Part shown: positions 35,753 through 45,451 of the stretch, in pieces
How the letters are laid out: the number at the start of each line of letters is the position of its first letter
Numbering within the stretch: position 1 is the stretch's first letter
DNA from: Arthonia radiata
Lineage: Eukaryota > Ascomycota > Arthoniomycetes > Arthoniales > Arthoniaceae
Direction: 5' to 3'
Length of the DNA: 64,000 nt
NCBI GenBank assembly: GCA_002989075.1
Contig: PSQN01000011.1
Location: 463,131-527,130 of the forward strand
Notes under the pieces: model-generated
Seen by the model: only the letters and a program-made list of their open reading frames with translations
Database searches by the model: none
Told to the model about the DNA's origin: nothing
Translations under genes and position numbers: made by a program

Positions 35753-37393
35753 TCAACACCCCCTCCCTCCCCCCCTCACCGAACTCTCCACCGGCGCTGC
35801 CCGCCCACTCCACGCCGCATCAGCAGCGTCCAACTCGTCCACCTCCAGCCTCACCACCCCACTCCCCCAGCGCTGCTCTCGAACCAGTCTTCGTCCACCC
35901 GCACGAACCCCCTGGTCCGCTCTCAGGCCGACCAACGCCGCAGCAGCACCGGCAACGTCAGGGTTCGCGCGTGCGCGCACCGGCAACCCCGCCACCACGC
36001 GCCGCAGCTCCTCCACGTCCACGTCATCGGGGACGCTGCTGTTAGCGACCTCGCGCGCTGTGGGAGCAGCGCCGTAACGCGCCAGTGTTGGCACGTCTGG
36101 CGCGTTTTGCGGGCGCGCTGGGGGGTGTGAGGGCAGGAGGGCGTCCCAGGGCATGTACCCCGGCTGTGGCGGGGCGACGCTGGGGAGGAGCGGGCGGGCG
36201 TATTGGAGGTTAGGCTGGGAACGGTGCGAGGGGATGAGTCGCCCGTCCATGCCTATTCGTTGACCCTCGTCCTCCTCCGAGAAGTGCTCTGAAACGGCAC
36301 GGGGACGCGAGAGCCGACGACGAGCTGCGGCGTTGAAGTTCGTCGGGGACGTGACCGCCAACTCCCCGTCCTCCTCCTCAGAAGTAGTGTCGAAGACACT
36401 ATCCCGCTCTGGCGACGCCTCCGGCCGCGCACCAGCAGCACCCGCACCACTCTTCTCCTTCAACGCCGCCTGCAGCCTCAACGTCTCCTCCTTGCGCCTA
36501 ATCTTGCGCTCCACCATCGTCTTGATCTCACCGAACCTCCGCTCCCACACCGCGGCCTCAATCCCCAGCTTGGGGAACAGCTCCTCGAACTGCTCGAACT
36601 GCCCCTGCTGCTTGATCCGCTCGCGGCGGATGTTGTCGCCGCTGCGATACAGACCTTGCTCGACTGCTGACTGGCGGCGGCAGCGGAGACAGCGCTTGGT
36701 GCCTTTGCCCTCGACTGTGAGCATCAGGAAGGCGGGCTGACCGATCTTGCACCCGTTGCAGGTGTGCAGGGCCTGGGCTGCGGCACCTTGTGGCATTGCT
36801 GCGGGCTGGGAGGTCGTGGGAGCAGCAGGGGCGGTGGGTGCGGGTGGGGGTTGAGGGACGCGAGAGGAGTGGCGGTGGGCGGGCGTGGGCGAGGACGGGG
36901 GGTCCCGAGGCTGGGGAGGTGCTGGCATACGGCTTGAGCCCGGAGCAGTATGGAAGGTGCCCATTCGAGGGACACGGGACGGCGTGAGCGTACTCTCGGG
37001 GCCTTGAGGAGGGATCATGCCTCGGCAGGCGCTCGAGTTTGGCGTGGTTCGGAAGAAGCCCATAGGCGGGAGACGCGATGGTGTGGTTGCTGCTGCGTTT
37101 GCTGGAGCAGCAGGACGAGCTGGGGCTGGGACCTCTTCGAGGTCAATGTGCTGGCTGCGATGTGGAGCAGCCAAAGAAGAGCCAGGGACAGGATCCGACA
37201 TGGTCAGATCTACGACCGGAGCTGGGACGCGCGGGGTTGGGACTGGTTCGGGTCCAACCTCGCATCCGACCTCCGCGCTGGTGCGTTCAGCTGCACCAGC
37301 AAAGCCCTCAGCATGGATGCTTGAAGGTTTATCGTGAGCCGGGGGAGGCGACGTCGGAGATTTTGTGTCACGTTGAGAGTTGTCAGGATCCAT
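35753..37393 (-). CDS. Pro-rich disordered protein with a CX2C-X19-CX2C zinc knuckle
   Basis: One frame of 546 residues starts at a clear ATG. Residues 1-205 are Pro/Ala/Ser-rich and include VVDLTMSD (61-67), a classic SUMO-interaction pattern. They also hold a duplicated motif, PSRLPPMGFFRTTPNSS (105-121) and PSRVPRMGTFHTAPGSS (138-154). Cys212, Cys215, Cys235 and Cys238 form two CX2C pairs, a likely zinc-binding ribbon. Residues of about 252-320 are a charged helical segment (RRERIKQQGQFEQFEELF). The C-terminal half is again disordered. I do not recognise the family. The combination suggests a nuclear regulatory or scaffold protein, but nothing in the sequence proves it. Confidence 0.65.
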   Translation of the reverse strand: MDPDNSQRDTKSPTSPPPAHDKPSSIHAEGFAGAAERTSAEVGCEVGPEPVPTPRVPAPVVDLTMSDPVPGSSLAAPHRSQHIDLEEVPAPARPAAPANAAATTPSRLPPMGFFRTTPNSSACRGMIPPQGPESTLTPSRVPRMGTFHTAPGSSRMPAPPQPRDPPSSPTPAHRHSSRVPQPPPAPTAPAAPTTSQPAAMPQGAAAQALHTCNGCKIGQPAFLMLTVEGKGTKRCLRCRRQSAVEQGLYRSGDNIRRERIKQQGQFEQFEELFPKLGIEAAVWERRFGEIKTMVERKIRRKEETLRLQAALKEKSGAGAAGARPEASPERDSVFDTTSEEEDGELAVTSPTNFNAAARRRLSRPRAVSEHFSEEDEGQRIGMDGRLIPSHRSQPNLQYARPLLPSVAPPQPGYMPWDALLPSHPPARPQNAPDVPTLARYGAAPTAREVANSSVPDDVDVEELRRVVAGLPVRARANPDVAGAAAALVGLRADQGVRAGGRRLVREQRWGSGVVRLEVDELDAADAAWSGRAAPVESSVRGGGRGC

Positions 37394-39266
37394 CTCTGCT
37401 GTGAGTCGGCGAGCTAGTGAAGAGCGTGTAGGTGGGTGTCTTGAGGGTGATTCGAGTTGAAATTGAGCGATGCCGGCGAATTGCTGTTGTAAATAGGAGT
37501 TTCAGACCAATTTGTGCTTGTTGTGGGCTGCTGTTGAAGATGGACGCGGACGCAACAAAATCTGAGCTGGTTTTGCAGGTTGAGGTAAGAGGTGCAATGT
37601 TTTGCCCGTGGACGTACTAGGCAACGCTAGTGAAGGCGTTTGCAAAGCACTAACCTCTTTAGTCGTCCCATGTCGACTGGAAGAACAGTGCAAAATGAGT
37701 GACTCGAGAAAAACAAATCAACGGCGCAGAGTCCGAACATCGTGCGACTTGTGCCAATTTGTCGTGCGACATTGCGCTGGTTTTCAGCCTCGAGCTTGTA
37801 CAGCTCTCTTGAGGACGTCGTTGCGTAGGTGAAAGCGATGCGTAGCCCACGATTCCCGCTGATCTTGTCATTGCTGTCAGGTCAAGACAGAACTAAGGAT
37901 CAGAGAAATCGTAGTAACAGCGGTTTCTTGGTCCAGCCGCAACATGAAACAGAGGAGATCTGTAGCGATGATCATCATCGTTGACTGCCATTATGATTAG
38001 CCGGAGCCGAGTCAACCACCCACTTGGAGTCTGGATATACCTTTGTGTCGATGATCTCCAGAGAGACCGTGGAAACTTGGTCGTCGGAGATGTCGATTGG
38101 AGTCAATGAACTCCGTTGCAGACCAGCACAGCGGAAAGAAAAGTCCTGGATGGTGCAAGCAGAACCAGTCATCGAAGACGGACATGGGCGGCGCTCTTCG
38201 TTATATATATACGACACAAGATTGTTTAGGGCCGATGTCTGTTGAAGTCAACATGTCGATGAGGGACAATGGAGGAAGATGAAGAATGAAGGAAGATGGT
38301 GGAGGAAGAGGAAGAGGAAGAGAAGAGGAGGGAGGGGAGGTATATAAATCAATACGCGGAGGAGAAGGCGAAGGGGTGACGGGCGGAGGGAGCAAGAGCG
38401 TAAGAGAGCGAGGCAGAGGGAACCGAGAGAAAGAGAGATGGAATAGCAAGAGGACACGACGTGTTTTCATGAGGCATTGGAAGGCTGCGAGTGAGCAAAC
38501 AAGATAATACAAACACAGTAAGCATATCCCTGTCTCTCAGCGATTGGCCACAGATCTCTGACATGAAACAGGCGGTCAGGCTATCGGGTGGCTGCAGATA
38601 CCCGAGACTTAAGTACTGGTGATCGAAAGAGTAGGATTAGCCGTTACTGTGCAAATCCAGCCCAAGACTCGAGCGATGTGTGAGCTATAGGTGTCGAAGC
38701 GAACTCCTGTTCGTCAAGTCATCAGGGTCTGTGGTGGAGAAGAGGAAACTCTACGTGTCCGGGTACACAGCGTCTATTACGTTGGAAGACGTTATGGATG
38801 TGAACGCAGCGTCGGATAAGCAGTGTGATGCTTAATGACCTTGCGTTTTAGCATTCAGGTGAGCGGCCTAATGGCCATAGACGGAGAGCTTTGTGAATAT
38901 CGAGACATGGCGTCAGCTGAAGCATTCTCGAGTCTTGCGTAGCAACGTACCTTGTCGAGTGAATCTCGATGAGCGCTGCCCGGACACGCGGTACCCGTTC
39001 TGATGTTAAATATACTTCGTTCTATGGTCACAGCAAGATCGCCGGCCCAGTGACTTTTCAGCAGACCGCCAGAAAAGAAGGGGGAACAAGATCGGGAGTT
39101 TGACAAGTTCCTAGAATGTGCTCTCGTATTGACCAGACTCTTACAAATTCCAATAATGCTATCAACACGAATCGAATGCTTCAGACTCTTACAAAACACC
39201 TCTAAAGCTGATATGATCTCTTAAAAGTCACTCGGTACTTTCAGTACTACAAAGAATGGGGTCATG
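37394..39266. other. Intergenic, no supported gene
   Basis: This 1.9 kb stretch has only short overlapping frames without domain or splice support. It contains a purine-rich tract at 38,278-38,440 interrupted by a TATA-like GTATATAAATC at 38,340. The rest is of ordinary composition. Confidence 0.4.
38278..38440 (+). repeat. Purine-rich (GA) low-complexity tract
   Basis: The plus strand is almost entirely G and A (GGAAGAGGAAGAGG-like) for about 160 bp. The TATA-like GGTATATAAATC lies in the middle, at about 38,339-38,350. Such tracts can act as nucleosome-poor promoter DNA, but no gene starts convincingly on either side. Confidence 0.5.
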
Positions 39267-41159
39267 CTACGACGACTCGCCGGTCGGAATCCTCATACCA
39301 TGATTACCTTTGTAAGAGCTCGGTTGTGGTGGTGTCCAGCCAAGCATGACTTTCTCCTTCTGACCCTCTGCAAGGCGATAGATCTCTACACCAAGGGGCC
39401 GGCAAGTCCCCTTCATAAGAGCGTCGTCATCCCAATTCCAGGAGCTCAGATCACCGCCTGGGCATGCAGACAGGGCGCAGAGAAGGTCAATCTCAGCGAA
39501 GAACTCGATGAAGTCTTCGCCGCTACCTGGTGGAACGCCTCCGACTGTGTGATTCTGGCCGGACGGTTGTGAGAAATTGCTGTTGTAGCCTTGGCTCTGG
39601 CTAAACGCTGGATTAATATTGGGGTTCATGTTCGCCTGCGCTGCTCCAAACTCGTAAGGGTTCTGTGCCATTGGATTGATGTTGGTGCTGCCTGCGGACT
39701 GGCCTTGAGCGCCAACGGCGGGACTTGGAGCCATGAAATATCGACCGTCGTTGTCCAGGCCAGTGACTTGGAAGACATTCAGTACGTCGTGAACATCTGA
39801 TTCAGACAGTCCGTGAGGGAGGACCGCTCGCACGAGGTTGGAGTGGCAGCTGTAATTATAATCCTCGCCATCGCCGGGCTCGTCGGCCTCCTCGTCGTTG
39901 TTGTCAGCATCTTCCTGGGCCCACTGATTGGCATTCGGAACTGGACGAGGCCTTCCACTTGTAAGCAACTTTCTGACATAGGGGTCGCAGCGCGTGCCAA
40001 GAAGATCATGACAGCGACCGCCACATCGATCAACGCCATAACCAGCAAGACTGTCCGCAGTCACTGTAACTAAAGGCCGCATGTACGGAAGACAAGACCA
40101 AAGTCGGTCGAAGACACGGACGTGGCTGGCATGCAGCTGGCGTGTGCGAGCTGCCCAGAAGCGCTCTCGCGGATTGTGCTGATTCCAAATGTTGAGGTCG
40201 CCAACCTGTGGACCTTGAGGCGTCGTAATGCGAACAACCTGGCCGGCTGAGACCTTGAAAGAGATTCCAGATCGTGACGGACAGGTGAAACTCTGTAGTT
40301 TCACTCGAGCTCCTGTTGTGTGTGCAGTAGCTGCAATGCGAGTATAGAGTATGCGATCGACGTGAAGGGGGGATTCAGCGGGTGCCGTGTAAGCTGGGTG
40401 AGGGTGATAGGGGTATGGGGGATGACGGACGGATTGAGGTGGCATGTAGGGCACAGTTGCGACACCATCCGGTGCTGCCAGGGACGGGCGTCCACTGTGG
40501 GGAGCATCGCTCTTGCGCTTTCTCCCAGCGTTTTGCCTTATCGGGATGGAATAGCGTGCCTTGTAACCAGCGAGCCATCCATTGCTGAAGACAGGAGCCG
40601 GCTTGCCCTTGTAGCACTCTAGCTGCGGCCAGATATTCTTGGCTGTGTCCCTGATCACGTCACCAGTCACGGTGACGCCTTGCTCTTCCAATCGCATATG
40701 CTCGGCATACAATGCCTCCTCAAGCGCGGGGAAGTCTGACGCGCGATGTTTGCGCGTGTTTTCGTTAGATAAAGAGACATCATCGAGATCGGGTCTATCG
40801 CTCGCGAGGATTAAGGAGATGGTGCTCTGGGACATGCGAACTCCATACTTGGCTTCAAACCAATCGATGAGGTGCTTCTGTGTCGGTCGCGGGTCACTGC
40901 GAGCTTGGGCTCGAAGTGCGGCGCGTTGAGCGTCGGTATAGGCATTGCGTTTCTTGGGAGTTTTGTCATTGATGCGATTTGGGGTATCTTGAGTGTTGTC
41001 TAGGTCGTTGTCGTGATCCTGCTCGGCGTCGTGCTGATCTTGGTCGGTGTCATCAATGATCTCGGGCTCAGCATCGTTGCCAGGGGCTTGCTGTTGGTGA
41101 TGGTGAGGTTGGACGCTGCCTGCGAGGGAGGCGAGAAGCGAGGACTCGGTGGTGTTCAT
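39267..41159 (-). CDS. CENP-B/Tc5-type HTH fused to DUF1989 domain
   Basis: One uninterrupted frame of 630 residues from the ATG at 41159. Residues 1-65 are acidic and Gln/His-rich. Residues of about 70-122 form an N-terminal CENP-B/Psq-like HTH (LIDWFEAKYG...SQSTISLIL). Residues of about 145-203 form a second, Tc5/CENP-B-type HTH (LEEQGVTVTGDVIRDTAK then VFSNGWLAGYKARY), the paired DNA-binding module of pogo/Tc5 transposases. Residues of about 300-596 match the DUF1989 (urea-carboxylase-associated) family: a VSAGQVVRI start, GDLNIWN, DRCGGRC and GTRCDPY cysteines, LNVFQVTGLDNDGRY, an insert rich in Asn/Gln, then FAEIDLLCALSACPGGD. No DDE nuclease domain is present, so this is a host gene, not a transposon. 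It may couple DNA binding to a metabolite-sensing or catalytic fold, which is my inference. It is divergent to atp12. Confidence 0.85.
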   Translation of the reverse strand: MNTTESSLLASLAGSVQPHHHQQQAPGNDAEPEIIDDTDQDQHDAEQDHDNDLDNTQDTPNRINDKTPKKRNAYTDAQRAALRAQARSDPRPTQKHLIDWFEAKYGVRMSQSTISLILASDRPDLDDVSLSNENTRKHRASDFPALEEALYAEHMRLEEQGVTVTGDVIRDTAKNIWPQLECYKGKPAPVFSNGWLAGYKARYSIPIRQNAGRKRKSDAPHSGRPSLAAPDGVATVPYMPPQSVRHPPYPYHPHPAYTAPAESPLHVDRILYTRIAATAHTTGARVKLQSFTCPSRSGISFKVSAGQVVRITTPQGPQVGDLNIWNQHNPRERFWAARTRQLHASHVRVFDRLWSCLPYMRPLVTVTADSLAGYGVDRCGGRCHDLLGTRCDPYVRKLLTSGRPRPVPNANQWAQEDADNNDEEADEPGDGEDYNYSCHSNLVRAVLPHGLSESDVHDVLNVFQVTGLDNDGRYFMAPSPAVGAQGQSAGSTNINPMAQNPYEFGAAQANMNPNINPAFSQSQGYNSNFSQPSGQNHTVGGVPPGSGEDFIEFFAEIDLLCALSACPGGDLSSWNWDDDALMKGTCRPLGVEIYRLAEGQKEKVMLGWTPPQPSSYKGNHGMRIPTGESS

Positions 41160-41347
41160 AGCTGTTGTGAGGTGGTGGATATGTATCGATGTCAGGGGTG
41201 AGCTAATCGAACGCGATGGTCGGAATGTTTTGGTGGGTGCGGATATTATTGCTCGCAGCCTCGTCGATGCCTTACTTAGGTAATACTGTCCGAAAATCGC
41301 CGTCCCTGGCAGATTGTTCAAAATAGGGGCTAGATACCGCTAACATG

Positions 41348-41394
41348 ACCCCCAATCTTGACCAATAGCGCCCCAAAATCGACCATTGGGGGGT
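41348..41394. promoter_or_regulatory. CCAAT-containing inverted repeat in a divergent promoter
   Basis: The arms are ACCCCCAAT (41348-41356) and ATTGGGGGGT (41385-41394), with a further ACCAAT at 41361-41366 between them. The element lies in the 376 bp separating the start codons of the HTH-DUF1989 gene (minus) and atp12 (plus). CCAAT boxes are bound by the fungal HAP complex, which regulates mitochondrial genes, so a role for atp12 is reasonable. The symmetry may serve both directions. Confidence 0.45.
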
Positions 41395-41535
41395 ACAAAG
41401 CCCCTAGCGCGCTGTTGCAGTGGGTGGTTTAATGTTTGCTTAGGTAGGCTTGTGTCGATGTCTCCATTGATGCATTGATCATTCTTACCTGTGAATCTCC
41501 TTCAGCTTGCTTGATTCACTGTATAAGTCCGCATC

Positions 41536-42685
41536 ATGTCTCTTACGCGTCCAACATATAGATGTCTTCGGTGTACTGCCAGACTCCTCCATACCTCCAC
41601 CGCAAGCGCAGCCAACCCTGTGCCACATCCACCTGCACCGGGGCCGCCTCCCAAACCACCCACTGCCGACCCTACCTTTCCCGATGATCGTCTCGCCCGC
41701 AAGCGCAAGCAAGCGGAAAAACTCAAGCTCGGGCAGCAACTGAGAGCTGATGCCACGAAACCGGCAGCAAGTCTACGAAAGCGTTTCTGGAGGAATGTCT
41801 CCATCCAAGACAGTGACGGTAGGTGTACAATCGACGGGCAAATCACGACCGATCAGGAGCTGATGTATCGTCGCAGAGGGTCTCAATGTCATGCTTGACT
41901 CTAAGCCTGTGCGGACGGCATCAAAGGCAGTGTTGGCTGTCCCTCATTCCAAACCACAGCTTGCGGTAGCCATCGCTCACGAATGGGAGTCACTGGTCTC
42001 AGCACATCAAGCGCTCAAACAACACTATATACCCCTCACGGCATTGACGTCGAGAGCGATCGATGTTGAGAACGCAGACCAAAACAATGACACATCAATC
42101 AGAGACTCGATCATGCAAATGCTCATGGGATATCTGCAAACAGATACACTATTATGCTGGGCGCCAGAGAAGAACCTGCACGATCCAAACCAGAGCGCAA
42201 ACGCCAACATGGACGAACGGGCGTCTGGCTTTGCACCTGCCACAGAGACTCTGCGATCTCGTCAAATAGAGATAGCCAAACCCATCATTTCGTACCTGAC
42301 AAGCCAAATCTGGCCTGGCGTGGAGCTCCAGCCTTCCCTCGAAGCCTCCAGTATCATGCCTTCCCCGCAGCCTGAGCTCACACAGCAGGTCGTTCAAGGC
42401 TGGGTCCAAGGTCTTCCTGCGTTTGAGCTCGCTGGCCTGGAGCGCGCTGTTATTGCAAGCAAGTCTTTGTGCATAGGCGCACGACTTCTCTATCAATGGA
42501 GTCCGCACTTCAACAACGACATCGAAACTGCTCCTTTCGATATTGAGCAGGCCGCGGAAGCGTCGAGCTTGGAGGTCTTGTGGCAGACTCGAATGTGGGG
42601 TGAAGTTGAAGACACTCATGATGTGGCCAAAGAAGACTTGAGAAGACAGCTGGGGAGTGTTATTATGCTCGTACACTCCCATTAA
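41536..42685 (+). CDS. atp12: Mitochondrial F1-ATPase assembly chaperone Atp12
   Basis: Exon 1 is 41536-41818 and exon 2 is 41877-42685, giving 363 residues. The 58-nt intron has a GTAGGT donor and a CGCAG acceptor in phase 1, and splicing gives IQDSD-E-GLNVMLDSKPVRT. Atp12 binds the free F1 alpha subunit in the matrix and hands it on for alpha3beta3 assembly. Residues 1-25 are Arg/Ser/Thr-rich (MSLTRPTYRCLRCTARLLHT), a mitochondrial presequence. A Pro-rich linker follows. The ATP12 domain starts at RFWRNV (about 84), has the conserved DSKPVRT block, AIAHEW, and the family's terminal signature MWGEVEDTHDVAKEDLRRQ. Length agrees with fungal orthologues. The gene is divergent to the HTH-DUF1989 gene. 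Confidence 0.95.
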
Positions 42686-43640
42686 CAAGTTGCAGATGTG
42701 TGGTCATGTAAGAGCCGTCACGTGGAATGAAACACCCACCTAAATGCCTGAGTCATTCTCAACTTCGCTCTTGTCATTACGTTGATCTTCTTGGGAACGC
42801 AGCTGCTCGACGTTGCAAGTAAGCTATGTCCGGCCCACACTGCGGCGAAGGCAGCTTGCCAATTGCGCCGAAGGATGCGAGGCATGCATCAGGAACCTTC
42901 AGTACTCCGAAATCCAGGTATCATGCAATATCATCTTCCGTTCATCTATGTCGAGCTATGAAGAGAAAGAAGCCAGCCAATCAATTACTACGTTTGGTGC
43001 TCAACACGATTAAGTTGACGCTTGGTTCGACACTTTCAGCTCCGCACACGAGTACAGACTTGATATCATGAGCTAACGGCCTCGCATGTTCAGAAGGACC
43101 GTCTTATACCCGGTGGTTGACAGCTCATACGGAGTAAGTGCTTAATAGCTCAAAAGTCCAAGCCTCGGCTGATACGCAAGCCTTTCTAACGCAAGCCTCA
43201 TCAGGCTGCGAAGCACAGCCAGGTGCTTGCCTCTTTTCGAAAAGACGATGGCTTCCGGTTAAATCTTAAGCACCACCAAATCCATTCAAGGAATAAGTGT
43301 TGTATACCGACAAGAAGCTTCTCACGACCAGCCAAGCTTTTATGTCGTCGAGAGATCGTTATGAGGCTTAAATGGTATATCCAAGCTCTCAATCTCGGAC
43401 GACTGCACATTGCTATGCAAGGCTCTCGGTCTCGCCTCATTCATTGATTGTAACCAGATCTGCTCCTACCAAGCAGCAAGGGAAGGGAACATTGATAATC
43501 TGAATTTTCGTGTCCAGCGCCAAGCAGGAAGTTGCAGATATTCCTGAGCCTGTCTGGGGAACCCATGGTTTCAGCAAGCCTCCGATGCATTGTTTCATAT
43601 TATCTATTTACGATTAATGCCGCCATCTTCGAAAACGACG
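42686..43640. other. Intergenic, no supported gene
   Basis: About 950 bp with only short unsupported frames on both strands. It ends where the peroxidase-like coding remnant begins. Confidence 0.4.
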
Positions 43641-43668
43641 TTGTAGAAACTTTGACCCCTGTTCACTG

Positions 43669-44018
43669 GTGTCGATCTCTCCGATCTGACGGGCGGTGTG
43701 AACAATGCTCAGATGCTGGCCGAGGGCAATAACTTTGCCTGTTTTGCTTTCCATCTTAACATTCAGTCAGGTCCGGATATCATGCAGAGTCTGAACCAGG
43801 ATCTGCAAAAGGGCTCGGATCTGCTGAACCAAGCGCTGGGCGGCGTGATCCCGAGTCTCGACTGCCCGCAGCTGGAGCACATTGACAATCGGAACTTGGC
43901 CAATAACTTCGGACAGTTCCCGGGCGTGGCGGAGCTGAACTCTGATGGAACGTACGGCAGTAGCGTAGGCTCGGTCGTGCTGAACAGCCTGGGGCAACTG
44001 ACCGGGTCGTTCTTGTAG
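43669..44018 (+). pseudogene. Remnant of a secreted, possibly Peroxidase_2-like, gene
   Basis: An open segment reads VDLSDLTGGVNNAQMLAEGN and continues to LGQLTGSFL before a stop at 44018. The block PSLDCPQLEHIDNRNLANNF followed by GQFPG resembles the C-terminal CPQL..ID...FPG pattern of fungal heme-haloperoxidase (Peroxidase_2) proteins. A preceding frame from 43564 could encode a signal-like start (MVSASLRCIVSYYLFTINAA) but is in another frame, and I found no convincing intron joining them. The N-terminal heme-binding Pro-Cys-Pro region is not seen. The best reading is a 3' remnant of a host gene, with the family assignment weak. Confidence 0.3.
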
Positions 44019-44083
44019 GGCGGAGCATAGACGTGACGACCGCTCATGTCATTACGAAAAAACATAAACTGTACAGAACATAA

Positions 44084-45451
44084 TCATGACTTGACCGCGA
44101 CCCAGTGGCTTGGCCGGTATTTATATTGCAGCATGCTCGTGCTATCCTGTATATACCCCGTCTCTCTATCCTCGCTCGGCTCTTCGTGCCTCACGATCTT
44201 GAACCCGGAGTCCGCGACCAGCGCTAAGATCTCGTCATCGCTGAGCTCGAAGCTGCCTTGTGAGCCGATCTTCTGGTTCTTTAGCTTCTCCTGTGTACTA
44301 CTGCGATTGTCTGTCTCACCCTCCTCACCAGCACGACCGTCTTCGCCAGCCCTCTTGCTCTGCTGCGGTCCACCATCGAAATGCCAAAGCAAAGGCCCGA
44401 CATTAATCCACAAGCCCCCCGCTCTCAGCACCTTTCGCACCGTCTCCACATACCTCAGAAAGTCCGGCGCGGTGTCAATGAAGAACACAGTCACCACCGC
44501 GTCGAACGCCCCTTCGCTCGTCTCACCGCCATATACTTCGCAAAAATTCCCACTGCTCATGCTCATACTTCCTGCATCCCTACTCACCCCCTCCCCAACA
44601 TCTTCACCCCCCGCATCCTCCCAACCCCGCCCCGCCCGAGCCTCCGCCAACACCTCACTAGCCACCACATCCGGCACCCCCACCCCCCTCAACTGATCCG
44701 CCCTCCTCACCCGATTCGAGAAATTTCCACACCACGGATACAACCCCCACTGCTCCCTCCGGGTACTATGATTTAAAACCAGATCCGACGCGAAGAGCTC
44801 ATGATAGCTCAGCTCATTGCCTTCAGCGTGATAGCCCCGCGCGGCCAGTTCCAGAACGAGCCGGCCGAGTCCGGCACCGGGAATGAGGATTTTGGCATTG
44901 AGGCGGGAGAAATCGGTGAGTGCTGTGAAGACTGGGAGGTAGCTGGCGGACCGCTCGGAGTGCCCGAGGATGGACCAGTCGCGTGTTAGTTGGGTGAGCG
45001 TGGAGTGGGCTTTGGAGCGGTCGAGGGGGGTGGGGGTGGTGAGCCAGTTAGCCTTCCCTTGGTGGACAGCTTCCGTTTCGGTACCGTCGGTGTCGTGGTT
45101 GTCAATGATAAGCGACGACTGAGACGTAGGGGCCGAAAGACCGAAGCTTTCAGCAGCCACCTCGCAGATACGCTCAGCGATCTCAGCGTTCGCGTCGATG
45201 CAGTCGTCGACGGCGGTGAGGGTGTCGAGGTAGTTTATCGGTGGGGCGGCGAGGCGCTGCCAGTGCGCTTGGGGGAGCGCGTAGAAGGCTTGACGGCGCG
45301 CGTGCGTGGTGGTGAGGTGGGTGTGGGTTCGGTAGTGGAAGAAGGACGAGAGGACGGAGTGGACGTGGGCGCGCTCGTGGGGGTCGGAGAGAGGGTCGAA
45401 CTGGTCGCTTGTGGGAGTTGAAGTGGTTTGATCACTGTTATCTAACGCCAT
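44084..45451 (-). CDS. Carnosine N-methyltransferase family protein
   Basis: This is 455 residues in one frame, matching the N2227-like/CARNMT1 family (yeast YNL092W). The family methylates the imidazole of carnosine or related His dipeptides using S-adenosylmethionine. Residues of about 26-100 are the N-terminal helical region (HSVLSSFFHYRTH). The SAM-binding motif is KILIPGAGLGRLVLELAARG (about 187-206), followed by EGNELSYHELFASDLVLN, a hallmark of this family. AVVTVFFIDTAPDFLRYVET and the GGLWINVGPLLWHF strand complete the fold. Two acidic or Ser/Gly-rich inserts (about 270-305 and 375-405) are longer than usual but lie in loops. The C-terminus keeps the expected YKYRPSHWVAVK. It is convergent with the peroxidase-like remnant. 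Confidence 0.92.
   Translation of the reverse strand: MALDNSDQTTSTPTSDQFDPLSDPHERAHVHSVLSSFFHYRTHTHLTTTHARRQAFYALPQAHWQRLAAPPINYLDTLTAVDDCIDANAEIAERICEVAAESFGLSAPTSQSSLIIDNHDTDGTETEAVHQGKANWLTTPTPLDRSKAHSTLTQLTRDWSILGHSERSASYLPVFTALTDFSRLNAKILIPGAGLGRLVLELAARGYHAEGNELSYHELFASDLVLNHSTRREQWGLYPWCGNFSNRVRRADQLRGVGVPDVVASEVLAEARAGRGWEDAGGEDVGEGVSRDAGSMSMSSGNFCEVYGGETSEGAFDAVVTVFFIDTAPDFLRYVETVRKVLRAGGLWINVGPLLWHFDGGPQQSKRAGEDGRAGEEGETDNRSSTQEKLKNQKIGSQGSFELSDDEILALVADSGFKIVRHEEPSEDRETGYIQDSTSMLQYKYRPSHWVAVKS

Noticed and set aside
44046-45421. Plus-strand frames of 131-216 codons over the methyltransferase gene
   Set aside because: They are antisense shadows of a well-supported carnosine N-methyltransferase gene.
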